The notes under the pieces were generated by a model. It was not told where the DNA came from. It saw only the letters and a list, made by a program, of their open reading frames with translations, and did not search any database. A stretch of 64,000 bases of DNA from Leptospira semungkisensis (lineage in GTDB: Bacteria; Spirochaetota; Leptospiria; Leptospirales; Leptospiraceae), in assembly GCF_004770055.1 (NCBI RefSeq), contig NZ_RQEP01000010.1, positions 186,001 through 250,000 on the forward strand, in the 5' to 3' direction. Position numbers and translations under genes: made by a program. Below are positions 53,825-61,324 of this stretch, one piece after another. Numbering within the stretch: the first letter of the stretch is position 1; each line of letters starts with the position of its first letter.

Positions 53825-54508
53825 ATGCGACATATTCGATTTCTTCCATTATTGCTACTCCTCTCCTGTACTACCGTTGGATTTCATAGGGAAAGTGTCC
53901 GGGAAACCTACGATTACGGTAAGACGAAAACAATCCGGGTATGCGTTTGGAAGGACGTGAATGTTTCTCCGGAAAGAATGAATACTCTATTCGAATCTTG
54001 GAACCAAGAACTAAGCCTGTATCGTTTACAGGCGAAAGTTGCCAAGGTGCAAGACTGGCAAAGACCGGGATTGACTAGCAATGATATCATGAAGGAACTC
54101 TTTCAAGCCCCCTTGCCTCCCGACTGCGATCGTATTCTCGCACTCGCTGGGGTCCAATTCTCCGATATCCTGTATGAATTCGCTTCATATATACTCGCAT
54201 TGTTTTTCATTCCTACCTTCGAAGTATTAGGAGCAGTAGACAGTTATACAGGAACCAGAGGATTTATCTTGGCTCATACCGCTTCCTTAGGATCTCTACT
54301 ATATGGAGGAGCGCCGCATACGATTGTTCATGAAGGATATCATCTCCTGGGTTGCGGACACGCATTCTTTCTTTCGGAATGTTACACTAAGATCAGAGAC
54401 TTAAAACTAGCTTCCGAAAAAGAAGAAGCATTCTTTCCTGCGGCATTGCAAAAGGGAGGCTTCTTGTATTCTCAGAAAGATGTGAACCTTATCTTTTTAG
54501 GACAATGA
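53825..54508 (+). CDS. Lipoprotein with complete metzincin-type zinc motif
   Basis: 227 residues. The signal peptide MRHIRFLPLLLLLSC makes Cys15 the lipidated residue. HEGYHLLGCGH at residues 169-179 matches HExxHxxGxxH, the three-His metzincin signature with its Gly turn; upstream sequence (RILALAGVQFSD; VLGAVDSYTGTRGFILAH) fits the beta strands that form the active-site edge in metzincins. No clear Met-turn is seen after it. It could be a lipid-anchored protease acting on envelope or host proteins, or an archaemetzincin-like enzyme of unknown substrate. The frame starts at a normal ATG and is divergent from the 53175 gene. Confidence 0.75.
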   Translation: MRHIRFLPLLLLLSCTTVGFHRESVRETYDYGKTKTIRVCVWKDVNVSPERMNTLFESWNQELSLYRLQAKVAKVQDWQRPGLTSNDIMKELFQAPLPPDCDRILALAGVQFSDILYEFASYILALFFIPTFEVLGAVDSYTGTRGFILAHTASLGSLLYGGAPHTIVHEGYHLLGCGHAFFLSECYTKIRDLKLASEKEEAFFPAALQKGGFLYSQKDVNLIFLGQ

Positions 54509-54565
54509 TCCTACTATTTTCCGAATCTTTCTTTTAGGAGAACGACACTTTGGAAACCTGGAAGA

Positions 54566-55507
54566 ATGAGTTCCATTTCCGGAGAAAATAGACCTTCTTC
54601 CAAATTTAGCGAAGAGACTTTAGGTTATATTTACGCTCTTGCCGGAACAGTTCTCTTTTCCTCCAAAGGTGTAATCGTAAAACTAGTTTATAAATTTGGA
54701 ATAGACTCTGTGACCACTCTGGCACTCAGAATGTCGTTCGCCATTCCATTCTTCGCGTACGTTCTGTACCAAGAAAATCGAAAACAAGTCTCTCAACCGA
54801 TTTCTAGAAAGGACTACTCGATCGTAGTATTTTTAGCTTTCATGGGATACTATCTTGCGAGCTTCTTTGATTTTTGGGGATTGGAATATCTATCCGCCTC
54901 TATCGAAAGACTGGTGCTATTTACATATCCTGCGTTAGTTCTTCTTTTAAGTTTTATTTTTCTAAGAAAGAAGATCCACAAGATAGAGATCTATTCTGTT
55001 GCCTTGACCTATTCAGGGATCTTACTCGCTTTTTTGCCGGACGCGGAATCGCAAGGACAATCGGTTTGGATCGGAGGAATGCTTGTATTTCTCTCCGCAC
55101 TTGCGTATGCAATTTATCTGATCGGTAGCGGACAGATGATCCCGAAACTGGGCTCCAAAAAATTTACGGCGTTACTCATGCTTTGGTCCGGAGCATTTGT
55201 GCTCATCCACTTCTTCATAAAGAAGGATGCGAGCCTTCTTTTTCAACAAAGATGGGAAGTTTATGCTTATGGTTTTGCACTCGGACTCTTGACAACCGTG
55301 CTTCCGGCGTTCTTGACCACAGCAGGAATACAAAGGATCGGCTCGAACAAGGCATCCATTGCAGGAAGCGTAGGTCCTGTATTTACTTTATTCTTGGCTT
55401 CTTTTCTTTTAGGAGAAAAGATCACTTGGGAAAATTTAGCGGGAACAGCAATCGTTCTTTCAGGAGTATTCCTATTAGGAAGAAAGAAGCAGACGATCGC
55501 ATCCTGA
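54566..55507 (+). CDS. EamA/DMT-family transporter
   Basis: 313 residues with ten predicted transmembrane helices in two EamA halves. The first half carries GTVLFSSKGVIVKLVYKFGIDSVTTLALRMSFAIPFF and the second AYAIYLIGSGQMIPKLGSKKFTALLMLWSG ... PAFLTTAGIQRIGSNKASIAGSVGPVFTLFLASFLLGEKITWENLAGTAIVLSGVFLLG, the classic EamA ending. It exports or imports small metabolites across the inner membrane; the substrate is unknown. Its 3' end converges with the histidine kinase four bases away. Confidence 0.9.
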   Translation: MSSISGENRPSSKFSEETLGYIYALAGTVLFSSKGVIVKLVYKFGIDSVTTLALRMSFAIPFFAYVLYQENRKQVSQPISRKDYSIVVFLAFMGYYLASFFDFWGLEYLSASIERLVLFTYPALVLLLSFIFLRKKIHKIEIYSVALTYSGILLAFLPDAESQGQSVWIGGMLVFLSALAYAIYLIGSGQMIPKLGSKKFTALLMLWSGAFVLIHFFIKKDASLLFQQRWEVYAYGFALGLLTTVLPAFLTTAGIQRIGSNKASIAGSVGPVFTLFLASFLLGEKITWENLAGTAIVLSGVFLLGRKKQTIAS

Positions 55508-55511
55508 TCTT

Positions 55512-56612
55512 TTACGCTTCGAATTCTACGATCGCCTGGATTCCTTTGTCGTTCTGTATTTGGAACCTTCCTCTCAATTGCTTGGAGAGTATTTGAACCA
55601 GAGTGAATCCAATTGTCCTAGGCGTACTCCAGATCTTCCAATCTTCGAAACCTTCTCCAAAATCTTGGATCTTCAGTCGAAATGTACCGTTGTTTCTTTC
55701 AAAACTGATAAATATCTCCGGGCTATTCTTTTCTTTGGATCCGTGAATGACTGCGTTAGACACTAGTTCGCTAAAGATCAAGGCGAGAGGGATTGCCTTT
55801 TCAATATTCAAACGAATACATTGCATGTCGTTTTGTATTTTCAGATTGGGAATACGATTTCTTTCGCGGATCCTAGCCAAGATCCCCGCCCCTACTTCGG
55901 AGAATACGATCTCGTTATAATTTTCTTCCTTATAAATTGCATTCTGCACTTCGGAGATGGAAAGCATTCTTCTATGGAATTCTTGCAATATCTTAGAGGC
56001 TTCCCCGTTATCTTGGCTATGCATTTCCACCAAGCCGGAAAGTACCTGCATATTGTTGCGAACTCTATGATGGATTTCCTTAATCAGATTATCTTTTTCT
56101 TCAGATTGCCCATAAAGAAGTTTAACGATCAGGATCGCAATACATGAGAACATGCAATGCAGCATGATCCTATCGACGAACACAAGAGTTTGAAATTCTC
56201 CTTTGGTATAAAGCCAGTACGCTTCTATCAGCAAGCACACAAGACAGTAAAGACTAACGAGTAGAGTCTTTTTGATATCGGTAAAATATAAGAAGAGAAG
56301 AATAAGAATAGCGACTGCATACGAACGCGCGTCCGTTTTGATCCCGATGACGATACCCATTGTCAGAGCAAGAACACAACTTCCAAGAGTAATATTGACT
56401 GCCCAGTTATACCTTTTACTGTAAACGAGAATCAAGGAAAGAATGCACGAGAAACTCACCAGAGTAAATCCCGGACGGAATTTAGGAAGACTAAAAATGA
56501 TCACGATCACAGAGGTTGCTAAAAGAAAAGCATTTAGAAAAAAGAGATGCTTTGCTCGGATGCGGGTCAGATAATCCGAATTAATATAAAGACGGTCTAT
56601 TTTCTCAAACAC
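55512..56612 (-). CDS. Membrane sensor histidine kinase (HisKA_2 type)
   Basis: 366 residues. The N-terminal ~165 residues hold about six hydrophobic segments. The dimerisation domain is EIHHRVRNNMQVLSGLVEMHS, where His181/182 lies in the HisKA_2/HWE-type phospho-acceptor motif. The ATPase domain has an N-box (FSELVSNAVIHG), a G1-like DFGEGFEDW and a final GFTLVQILSKQLRG. No receiver domain or response regulator is nearby. It starts three bases after the stop of the PP2C phosphatase gene, so the two act in one pathway. Confidence 0.88.
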   Translation of the reverse strand: MFEKIDRLYINSDYLTRIRAKHLFFLNAFLLATSVIVIIFSLPKFRPGFTLVSFSCILSLILVYSKRYNWAVNITLGSCVLALTMGIVIGIKTDARSYAVAILILLFLYFTDIKKTLLVSLYCLVCLLIEAYWLYTKGEFQTLVFVDRIMLHCMFSCIAILIVKLLYGQSEEKDNLIKEIHHRVRNNMQVLSGLVEMHSQDNGEASKILQEFHRRMLSISEVQNAIYKEENYNEIVFSEVGAGILARIRERNRIPNLKIQNDMQCIRLNIEKAIPLALIFSELVSNAVIHGSKEKNSPEIFISFERNNGTFRLKIQDFGEGFEDWKIWSTPRTIGFTLVQILSKQLRGRFQIQNDKGIQAIVEFEA

Positions 56613-56615
56613 TAG

Positions 56616-58346
56616 TTAACCCGTAATATCCAAGACCAGCATTGCCATATCATCCCCGAAAACTCCTTCGGAGAACTCGAAAACATCCGAAACAACCTGA
56701 TCCAAATATTCATCCAAAGAATGTAACTCTTTGTGCTGAGCAAGGATCTCTTGGAATCCGGGAAGATCCAATATTCTTCCTTCTTCGTTAAAGACCTCGT
56801 ACATCCCATCGGAATAAAAAATCAGTCTATCACCTTTTTCTAATTTAATGGACTCGTTGAAGTATTCGATAGAATCAAAGATCAAAAGAGGAAGATTCAT
56901 CCCTTTTAGTTCTATCTTTTCTTCACCTCTGAACAAAACGATAGGAGGATGTCCTGCATAGGAATACACCATCTTCTTTTCCAGCGGAAAGAAGCGGGCC
57001 CAAACGGCAGCGATATGATGCTCGACCACCATCGGCTTCAGATCTCGAACGAATTGCTGGATTCCCTCCGCAGGAGAAAGTCCTGTTCTCGCATGATGTC
57101 TAAAGGATAACACTGCCATTCCGGAAACCATTGCGGAAGAGATCCCATGTCCAGAAACATCTCCGAATAGAATGTCGATTACTCCGGTTTCGTGTTGGAT
57201 GTACGTGATAATATCCCCGCCCACTTTTTCGAAAGGCCTGAAATAACTATCTATTTTATAAAAAGGTGATGAAGGAAATTCTCTGGATACGAGAGATCTC
57301 TGAGTCAATCGAGCAAGCTCCAGATCATGATTCATTCTCTCATAGAAATCATTCAGATCCGCTTCTCTCTTCTTTCGATCGAATGCAAGAACGATCAGGT
57401 CTCCGACCAAGCGAAGAATATAAATATCCTCATCTGTCCAAAGCTTCTGATTCTTTACGGAATCGAAGCCCACGAATCCGAATTCTTCTTCTCCAGAAGA
57501 AAGTCCTACAACAAGAAGAGATCGAGTTCCCCTTCTTTCCAAAAGATTGCGAAGAGTAGCATGGCTGTCCGGAATACCTTCCAGAGCTTCGTAGATTAGG
57601 TGTCCCTTATTTCGGATCGTATCATAATCCGTCTTTGGAAACGTTTCTATGGGAAGGTTTTGTAAAAGATGCATCCTAGGTTCCACATCAGGAGCGCACC
57701 ATTCATTCGTATTAGAAATTGTTAAACCTGCATGAGTGTACAAGAATACGAAGGCACGATCCGCACCGCAGAACTTTCCCAGTTCTTGCAGGCTAAAATT
57801 CACTGCTTCGTTCGTATTTCCGGGTTCTACACTTAAAAAGTTGCGGGAGAGTTTGGTAAGAAGACTTTCTAAGGCAATGGTTCTCTTGAGACGGGACTCT
57901 GCCGCGCGAATAGAGGTCACATCCTTTTGCACTCCCCATGCGCGGATCAGAAAACCATCCTCCACGACTCCTAGAGCCGTGCTTAGGAAAAACTTTCTCT
58001 TTCCTCTCTTATCTATTTCTTCTGACTCTGCATCATGAGTCTTGTAACCGGAACGTATAAATTCCTCGATGCCTAGAACATTCAGCCTGTTAGTCGGGCT
58101 TACAATTTCTTTGAGAAGGAGTCCCTTTAATTCTGAGGCAGTATGAAACCCGTAGATACGGGCCATAGTATCATTGCAATGGGTCAGCCTAGCAGTTTCG
58201 TACAATAAACGACACTGCTCTTCTAAAGGAAGAGATATATCCAACGGAGAATCCAGTTCATAACACCAGATACCTTCCGGAGCTCGACGAAAATATCCAT
58301 CAACTCGGTCGATCTCTTCGAACCGGCTTTTAAAATCCAATTCCAT
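56616..58346 (-). CDS. PP2C/SpoIIE-family Ser/Thr phosphatase with PAS and GAF domains
   Basis: 576 residues without a signal peptide. An N-terminal PAS region (about 40-165, with NDTMARIYGFHTASELKG) is followed by a GAF domain (about 185-330; LRNLLERRGTRSLLVVGLSSGEEEFGFVGFDS) and a PP2C/SpoIIE phosphatase (about 345-576) with metal-binding motifs VGGDIITYI, LFGDVSGHGISSAMVSGMA, and IFYSDGMYEVFNEEG. Such proteins usually dephosphorylate anti-anti-sigma factors or receiver-like partners in partner-switch pathways. It precedes the histidine kinase in one operon. The signal is unknown. Confidence 0.9.
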   Translation of the reverse strand: MELDFKSRFEEIDRVDGYFRRAPEGIWCYELDSPLDISLPLEEQCRLLYETARLTHCNDTMARIYGFHTASELKGLLLKEIVSPTNRLNVLGIEEFIRSGYKTHDAESEEIDKRGKRKFFLSTALGVVEDGFLIRAWGVQKDVTSIRAAESRLKRTIALESLLTKLSRNFLSVEPGNTNEAVNFSLQELGKFCGADRAFVFLYTHAGLTISNTNEWCAPDVEPRMHLLQNLPIETFPKTDYDTIRNKGHLIYEALEGIPDSHATLRNLLERRGTRSLLVVGLSSGEEEFGFVGFDSVKNQKLWTDEDIYILRLVGDLIVLAFDRKKREADLNDFYERMNHDLELARLTQRSLVSREFPSSPFYKIDSYFRPFEKVGGDIITYIQHETGVIDILFGDVSGHGISSAMVSGMAVLSFRHHARTGLSPAEGIQQFVRDLKPMVVEHHIAAVWARFFPLEKKMVYSYAGHPPIVLFRGEEKIELKGMNLPLLIFDSIEYFNESIKLEKGDRLIFYSDGMYEVFNEEGRILDLPGFQEILAQHKELHSLDEYLDQVVSDVFEFSEGVFGDDMAMLVLDITG

Positions 58347-58390
58347 CCCGCCTGGTCCTTGCCATTTTCTATTTTATCGGCTTAGAAAAT

Positions 58391-58412
58391 CGGGGAATTT
58401 CCCCGCTTTTTA
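58391..58412 (+). terminator. Small GC hairpin with T-run, facing plus strand
   Basis: CGGGGA and TCCCCG form a six-pair stem with an ATT loop, directly followed by CTTTTTATTTT on the plus strand. It lies between the divergent PP2C phosphatase gene and the 45-residue ORF. It could stop antisense transcription entering the small ORF from the left. An alternative is a leader hairpin of the phosphatase transcript. Confidence 0.5.
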
Positions 58413-58480
58413 TTTTCTCCCAAGCCTTTTTTGTCCGGGTGATTCCTTATATTTGTATCCAGGAACCTTAAGGAGGGCCA

Positions 58481-58618
58481 ATGAAAACCGAACATAGAAA
58501 CACAATCAACCAAGAAAAAATATCCGCTCTGGCAGAGATGCTGGCTGACAAACTCATTGAGGAAATCCGCAAAAGAGCTTTAGAAAGACACGAAAATTTC
58601 CCAAAAGAAGCGGCTTAA
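58481..58618 (+). CDS. 45-residue helical protein, too short for usual ORF cut-offs
   Basis: The ORF MKTEHRNTINQEKIS ... HENFPKEAA has an excellent SD, AAGGAGGG, eight bases before its ATG, and no overlap with other genes. The product is one amphipathic helix rich in Glu, Lys and Arg (ISALAEMLADKLIEEIRKRA), with no Cys and no signal peptide, so it is cytoplasmic. It is probably a small regulator or adaptor; nothing else can be said. It lies 74 bases upstream of lemA on the same strand. Confidence 0.6.
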   Translation: MKTEHRNTINQEKISALAEMLADKLIEEIRKRALERHENFPKEAA

Positions 58619-58659
58619 TCCGCGTGGGAAGAGTAAAAACCGATTGCCAAAGGATTATT

Positions 58660-58691
58660 CCCGTCTGAGACTTCCGCAAGTCGGAGGCGGG
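58660..58691 (+). promoter_or_regulatory. Hairpin covering the lemA ribosome binding site
   Basis: CCCGTCT (58660-58666) pairs with AGGCGGG (58685-58691), with one G-U pair, and GACTT (58669-58673) pairs with AAGTC (58678-58682) around a CCGC loop. The SD GGAGG (58683-58687) lies in the 3' arm. Folding would hide it, so translation of lemA may be controlled by temperature, ribosome loading or a binding factor. Confidence 0.45.
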
Positions 58692-58692
58692 A

Positions 58693-59304
58693 ATGTCCCA
58701 AGGCAATCTTTTCAGCGCTCGTCGCAGTATACTAATTCTAATCGCAGGTTTCTTCTTATTCCTAACCAATTCATGCGGATACAATACGATCCAGATCGAG
58801 GATGAAAAGGTGAAGGCTGCTTGGTCCGAGGTATTAAATGTGTACCAAAGAAGGGCAGACCTAATACCAAACTTGGTCAATACCGTTAAGGGATACGCTG
58901 CCCAAGAGAAGGAAGTTTTAACGGAAGTTACAAAGGCCAGAGCCAGCGTGGGCTCCGTGCAAGCTACACCCGAAGTATTAAATAATCCTGAATTATTCGC
59001 AAAGTTCAACCAAGCCCAAGGCCAGATGACCTCGGCTCTTTCTAGACTGATGGTCGTGGTGGAAAAATATCCGGATCTGAAATCCAATCAAAACTTCTTG
59101 GATCTACAGGCTCAATTAGAAGGAACTGAAAATCGGATCGCAGTCGCGAGAAACAGATACATCCAATCTGTCGAAGAATACAATATTACAGTTCGAACTT
59201 TTCCGAATGTGATTACTGCAAAGATCTTCGGCTACGGAGTGAAACCTAATTTTACGGTGGAGAATGAGAAAGAGATCTCTAAACCTCCTCAAGTTCAGTT
59301 CTAA
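58693..59304 (+). CDS. lemA: LemA-family lipoprotein
   Basis: 203 residues. The signal-like region (SILILIAGFFLFLTNSC) ends in a lipobox with Cys28, unusual compared with LemA proteins that keep a plain N-terminal anchor. The LemA domain is unmistakable: DEKVKAAWSEVLNVYQRRADLIPNLVNTVKGYAAQEKEVLTEVTKARA ... RLMVVVEKYPDLKSNQNFLDLQAQLEGTENRIAVARNRYIQSVEEYNITVRTFP. It is a helical-bundle envelope protein. Its gene leads a three-gene set with two TPM-domain proteins, a common arrangement in bacteria. Confidence 0.95.
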   Translation: MSQGNLFSARRSILILIAGFFLFLTNSCGYNTIQIEDEKVKAAWSEVLNVYQRRADLIPNLVNTVKGYAAQEKEVLTEVTKARASVGSVQATPEVLNNPELFAKFNQAQGQMTSALSRLMVVVEKYPDLKSNQNFLDLQAQLEGTENRIAVARNRYIQSVEEYNITVRTFPNVITAKIFGYGVKPNFTVENEKEISKPPQVQF

Positions 59305-59319
59305 GTTCTTGCAATTTCC

Positions 59320-60210
59320 ATGAAACGATTTTGGTTTCTTCTACTCTTCTGTGTTTGGGCGGCTCCATTACTTGCCGATCCAATCCCTATTCCTAAGCTA
59401 TCTCATAGGGTCACCGATCTTACAGGAACATTAACTGAAGAAGAAGATCAATCCTTAGAGACAAAGCTCACGGAATTCGAGCAGAAGAAGGGAAGCCAAA
59501 TCGTATTGCTGATCATTCCCACAACGGGAGAAGAAACTATAGAGCAGTATTCTATCCGTGTCGCAGAGGAATGGAAGATAGGAAGAAAGAGCATCGCAGA
59601 CGGAGTCGTTTTTCTAGTCGCTAAAGACGATAGAAAGATGAGATTCGAGATAGGAAGAGGCTTAGAAGGAGCCATTCCAGATGTTCTGAGCAAAAGGGTC
59701 CAAATAGAATACGTTAGACCTCTTTTCAAAGAAGGAAAGTATTACGAGGGGATAGACCAAGGGATCGACAAGATCCTTTCTCTCATCGACGGAGAACCTC
59801 TACCGGAGCCGACTCATACTACCTTTCAAGGTTCTTCTTCTAATTCGGACGAGGATTCCTTAGGCAATTATTTCTGGGTCCTGATAGGGATTGCGATCTT
59901 TATCGGATTCTTCTTAAGAAGATTATTCAGCCCAGTACAAGCAGGGATCGCGACTGCAGCCGGTTATTTTGCCGGAGGATTTTTAGGACTCTCCTTAGAA
60001 GCGTTACTTCCAATCCTAGTCATATTCTTTATCATTGCTTGGGTGGCATACGCAGCTGCTAAGAGTTCCGGTGGAGGCGGAGGTTGGTCTGGGGGAAGTT
60101 CCTGGAGTTCCTTCGGCGGTGGAGGAGGATCCTGGGGATCTTCGTCAGGAGATTCCTTTAGCGGAGGCGGAGGAGATTTTGGTGGAGGCGGGTCCTCTTC
60201 GGACTGGTAA
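59320..60210 (+). CDS. TPM-domain (YgcG-like) membrane protein
   Basis: 296 residues. Signal peptide (MKRFWFLLLFCVWAAPLLADP), then a TPM domain (VTDLTGTLTEEEDQSLETKLTEFEQKKGSQIVLLIIPTTGEETIEQYSIRVAEEWKIGRKSIADGVVFLVAKDDRKMRFEIGRGLEGAIPDVLSKR), two or three hydrophobic segments (about 187-245), and a Gly/Ser-rich tail ending DFGGGGSSSDW. TPM domains act as metal-dependent phosphatase-like or repair modules in the periplasm. It sits 15 bases downstream of lemA and just before a second TPM gene. Confidence 0.9.
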   Translation: MKRFWFLLLFCVWAAPLLADPIPIPKLSHRVTDLTGTLTEEEDQSLETKLTEFEQKKGSQIVLLIIPTTGEETIEQYSIRVAEEWKIGRKSIADGVVFLVAKDDRKMRFEIGRGLEGAIPDVLSKRVQIEYVRPLFKEGKYYEGIDQGIDKILSLIDGEPLPEPTHTTFQGSSSNSDEDSLGNYFWVLIGIAIFIGFFLRRLFSPVQAGIATAAGYFAGGFLGLSLEALLPILVIFFIIAWVAYAAAKSSGGGGGWSGGSSWSSFGGGGGSWGSSSGDSFSGGGGDFGGGGSSSDW

Positions 60211-60771
60211 ATGATTATGGCTCGCGAATCTTCTATGATAACTAGACTCTTTCAAAACTTCTGGGCCGGACTCAGGGATTCCTTTCGGATCGGAGACTGG
60301 CATCTATCAGGTTTTAGTTTATTACGAAAATATTTTAGTTCCAAGGACTTAAAAGAGATCAAGTCCGCAGTCACGAATTCTGAAAAATCCCATAGAGGAG
60401 AAATCAGAATAGCGATCGAAACCAAGCTTTCTATCTATCAGATCCTGTCTAAAAAGACCGCAAAAGAAAGATCTGTAGAAATGTTCTCCTTCTTAAGAGT
60501 TTGGGATACCGAAGAAAACACAGGAATACTGATCTATCTTCTTCTCTCCGAAAAGAAAATACGCATTTTAGCGGATCGAGGGATTTATAAGAAGATCGGA
60601 CAGGCTCGATTGGATGCAATCTCTCAAAAGATCGGATCAGGATTCAAATCTGGAAAATCAAAGGATGCAATGTTGGAAGGAATTTCCGAACTGACTACGG
60701 ATCTAAAGAAACATTTTCCTTCTCATGGAAAGAATCCGAACGAACTGCCGGATGATCCTTATATCCGTTAA
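60211..60771 (+). CDS. Second TPM-domain protein
   Basis: 186 residues. The ATG directly follows the stop of the previous gene; an ATG two codons later is also possible. There is no signal peptide or strong transmembrane segment. The TPM-like core is GEIRIAIETKLSIYQILSKKTAKERSVEMFSFLRVWDTEENTGILIYLLLSEKKIRILADRGIYKKIGQARLDAIS, comparable in strand pattern to the preceding protein but without its C-terminal membrane part. Together with LemA it forms the lemA-TPM-TPM set. Confidence 0.8.
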   Translation: MIMARESSMITRLFQNFWAGLRDSFRIGDWHLSGFSLLRKYFSSKDLKEIKSAVTNSEKSHRGEIRIAIETKLSIYQILSKKTAKERSVEMFSFLRVWDTEENTGILIYLLLSEKKIRILADRGIYKKIGQARLDAISQKIGSGFKSGKSKDAMLEGISELTTDLKKHFPSHGKNPNELPDDPYIR

Positions 60772-60820
60772 TTCAAACTTGCCAAGCGGTATCGTCTACC
60801 ATCCGCAAGACGTCTATTTA

Positions 60821-60851
60821 AATAAGAATATTAGAAACTTCTAATCTTATT
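60821..60851. terminator. AT-rich hairpin at the sufE stop codon
   Basis: AATAAG...CTTATT and ATTAGAA...TTCTAAT form a nested stem of about 13 pairs around a short loop, overlapping the sufE stop codon. It lies between convergent genes and may serve as a weak bidirectional terminator. Confidence 0.35.
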
Positions 60852-61229
60852 CACCATGGAATAAAGACCGTTTCTGCGACTCATAGAAAGGTGTTTGTCC
60901 AGGCCAATCTCTTTCAGAAAATCCAAGGAAGCGGAGCTGATCTCCTCTCTGGTCCTTCCGGAAAACACTCGTAGCAATAAGGCAATCATCCCTTTCGTGA
61001 TCGCTGAATCGCTATCTGCTTGGATAAATAGTTTGCCTTCTTTTTCTTCTGGGACTACCCAGACCCTAGATTGGCATCCAGGGACCAGCCTATCTTCTGT
61101 TTTTAGTTCGGAGGACAAAGGAGGAAGTTCGTCCCCTATCTCGATCAACATTTGATAACGCTCTTCCCAATCGGCAGCTTCCGAAAATTCTTCTATGATC
61201 TCCTTTTGAGCGTCTTCCAGGCTAGACAT
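60831..61229 (-). CDS. sufE: SufE-family cysteine desulfurase activator
   Basis: 132 residues. The catalytic Cys52 sits in [12 protein letters not shown], the SufE/CsdE signature that accepts persulfide from SufS. The C-terminal helix pattern ([24 protein letters not shown] ... [19 protein letters not shown]) matches SufE. It works in Fe-S cluster assembly in the cytoplasm. No other suf genes are in the window. The gene is divergent from the sodium symporter. Confidence 0.93.
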   Translation of the reverse strand: MSSLEDAQKEIIEEFSEAADWEERYQMLIEIGDELPPLSSELKTEDRLVPGCQSRVWVVPEEKEGKLFIQADSDSAITKGMIALLLRVFSGRTREEISSASLDFLKEIGLDKHLSMSRRNGLYSMVNKIRSF

Positions 61230-61324
61230 TTGAATCCTCTACGGCGTTTCTTCTACGCTAAAAAGAAGGCCTCACAGGTAAAACAAAATTACCCGAATAC
61301 TTGCGAAACGGAAAACGTTTGTAA

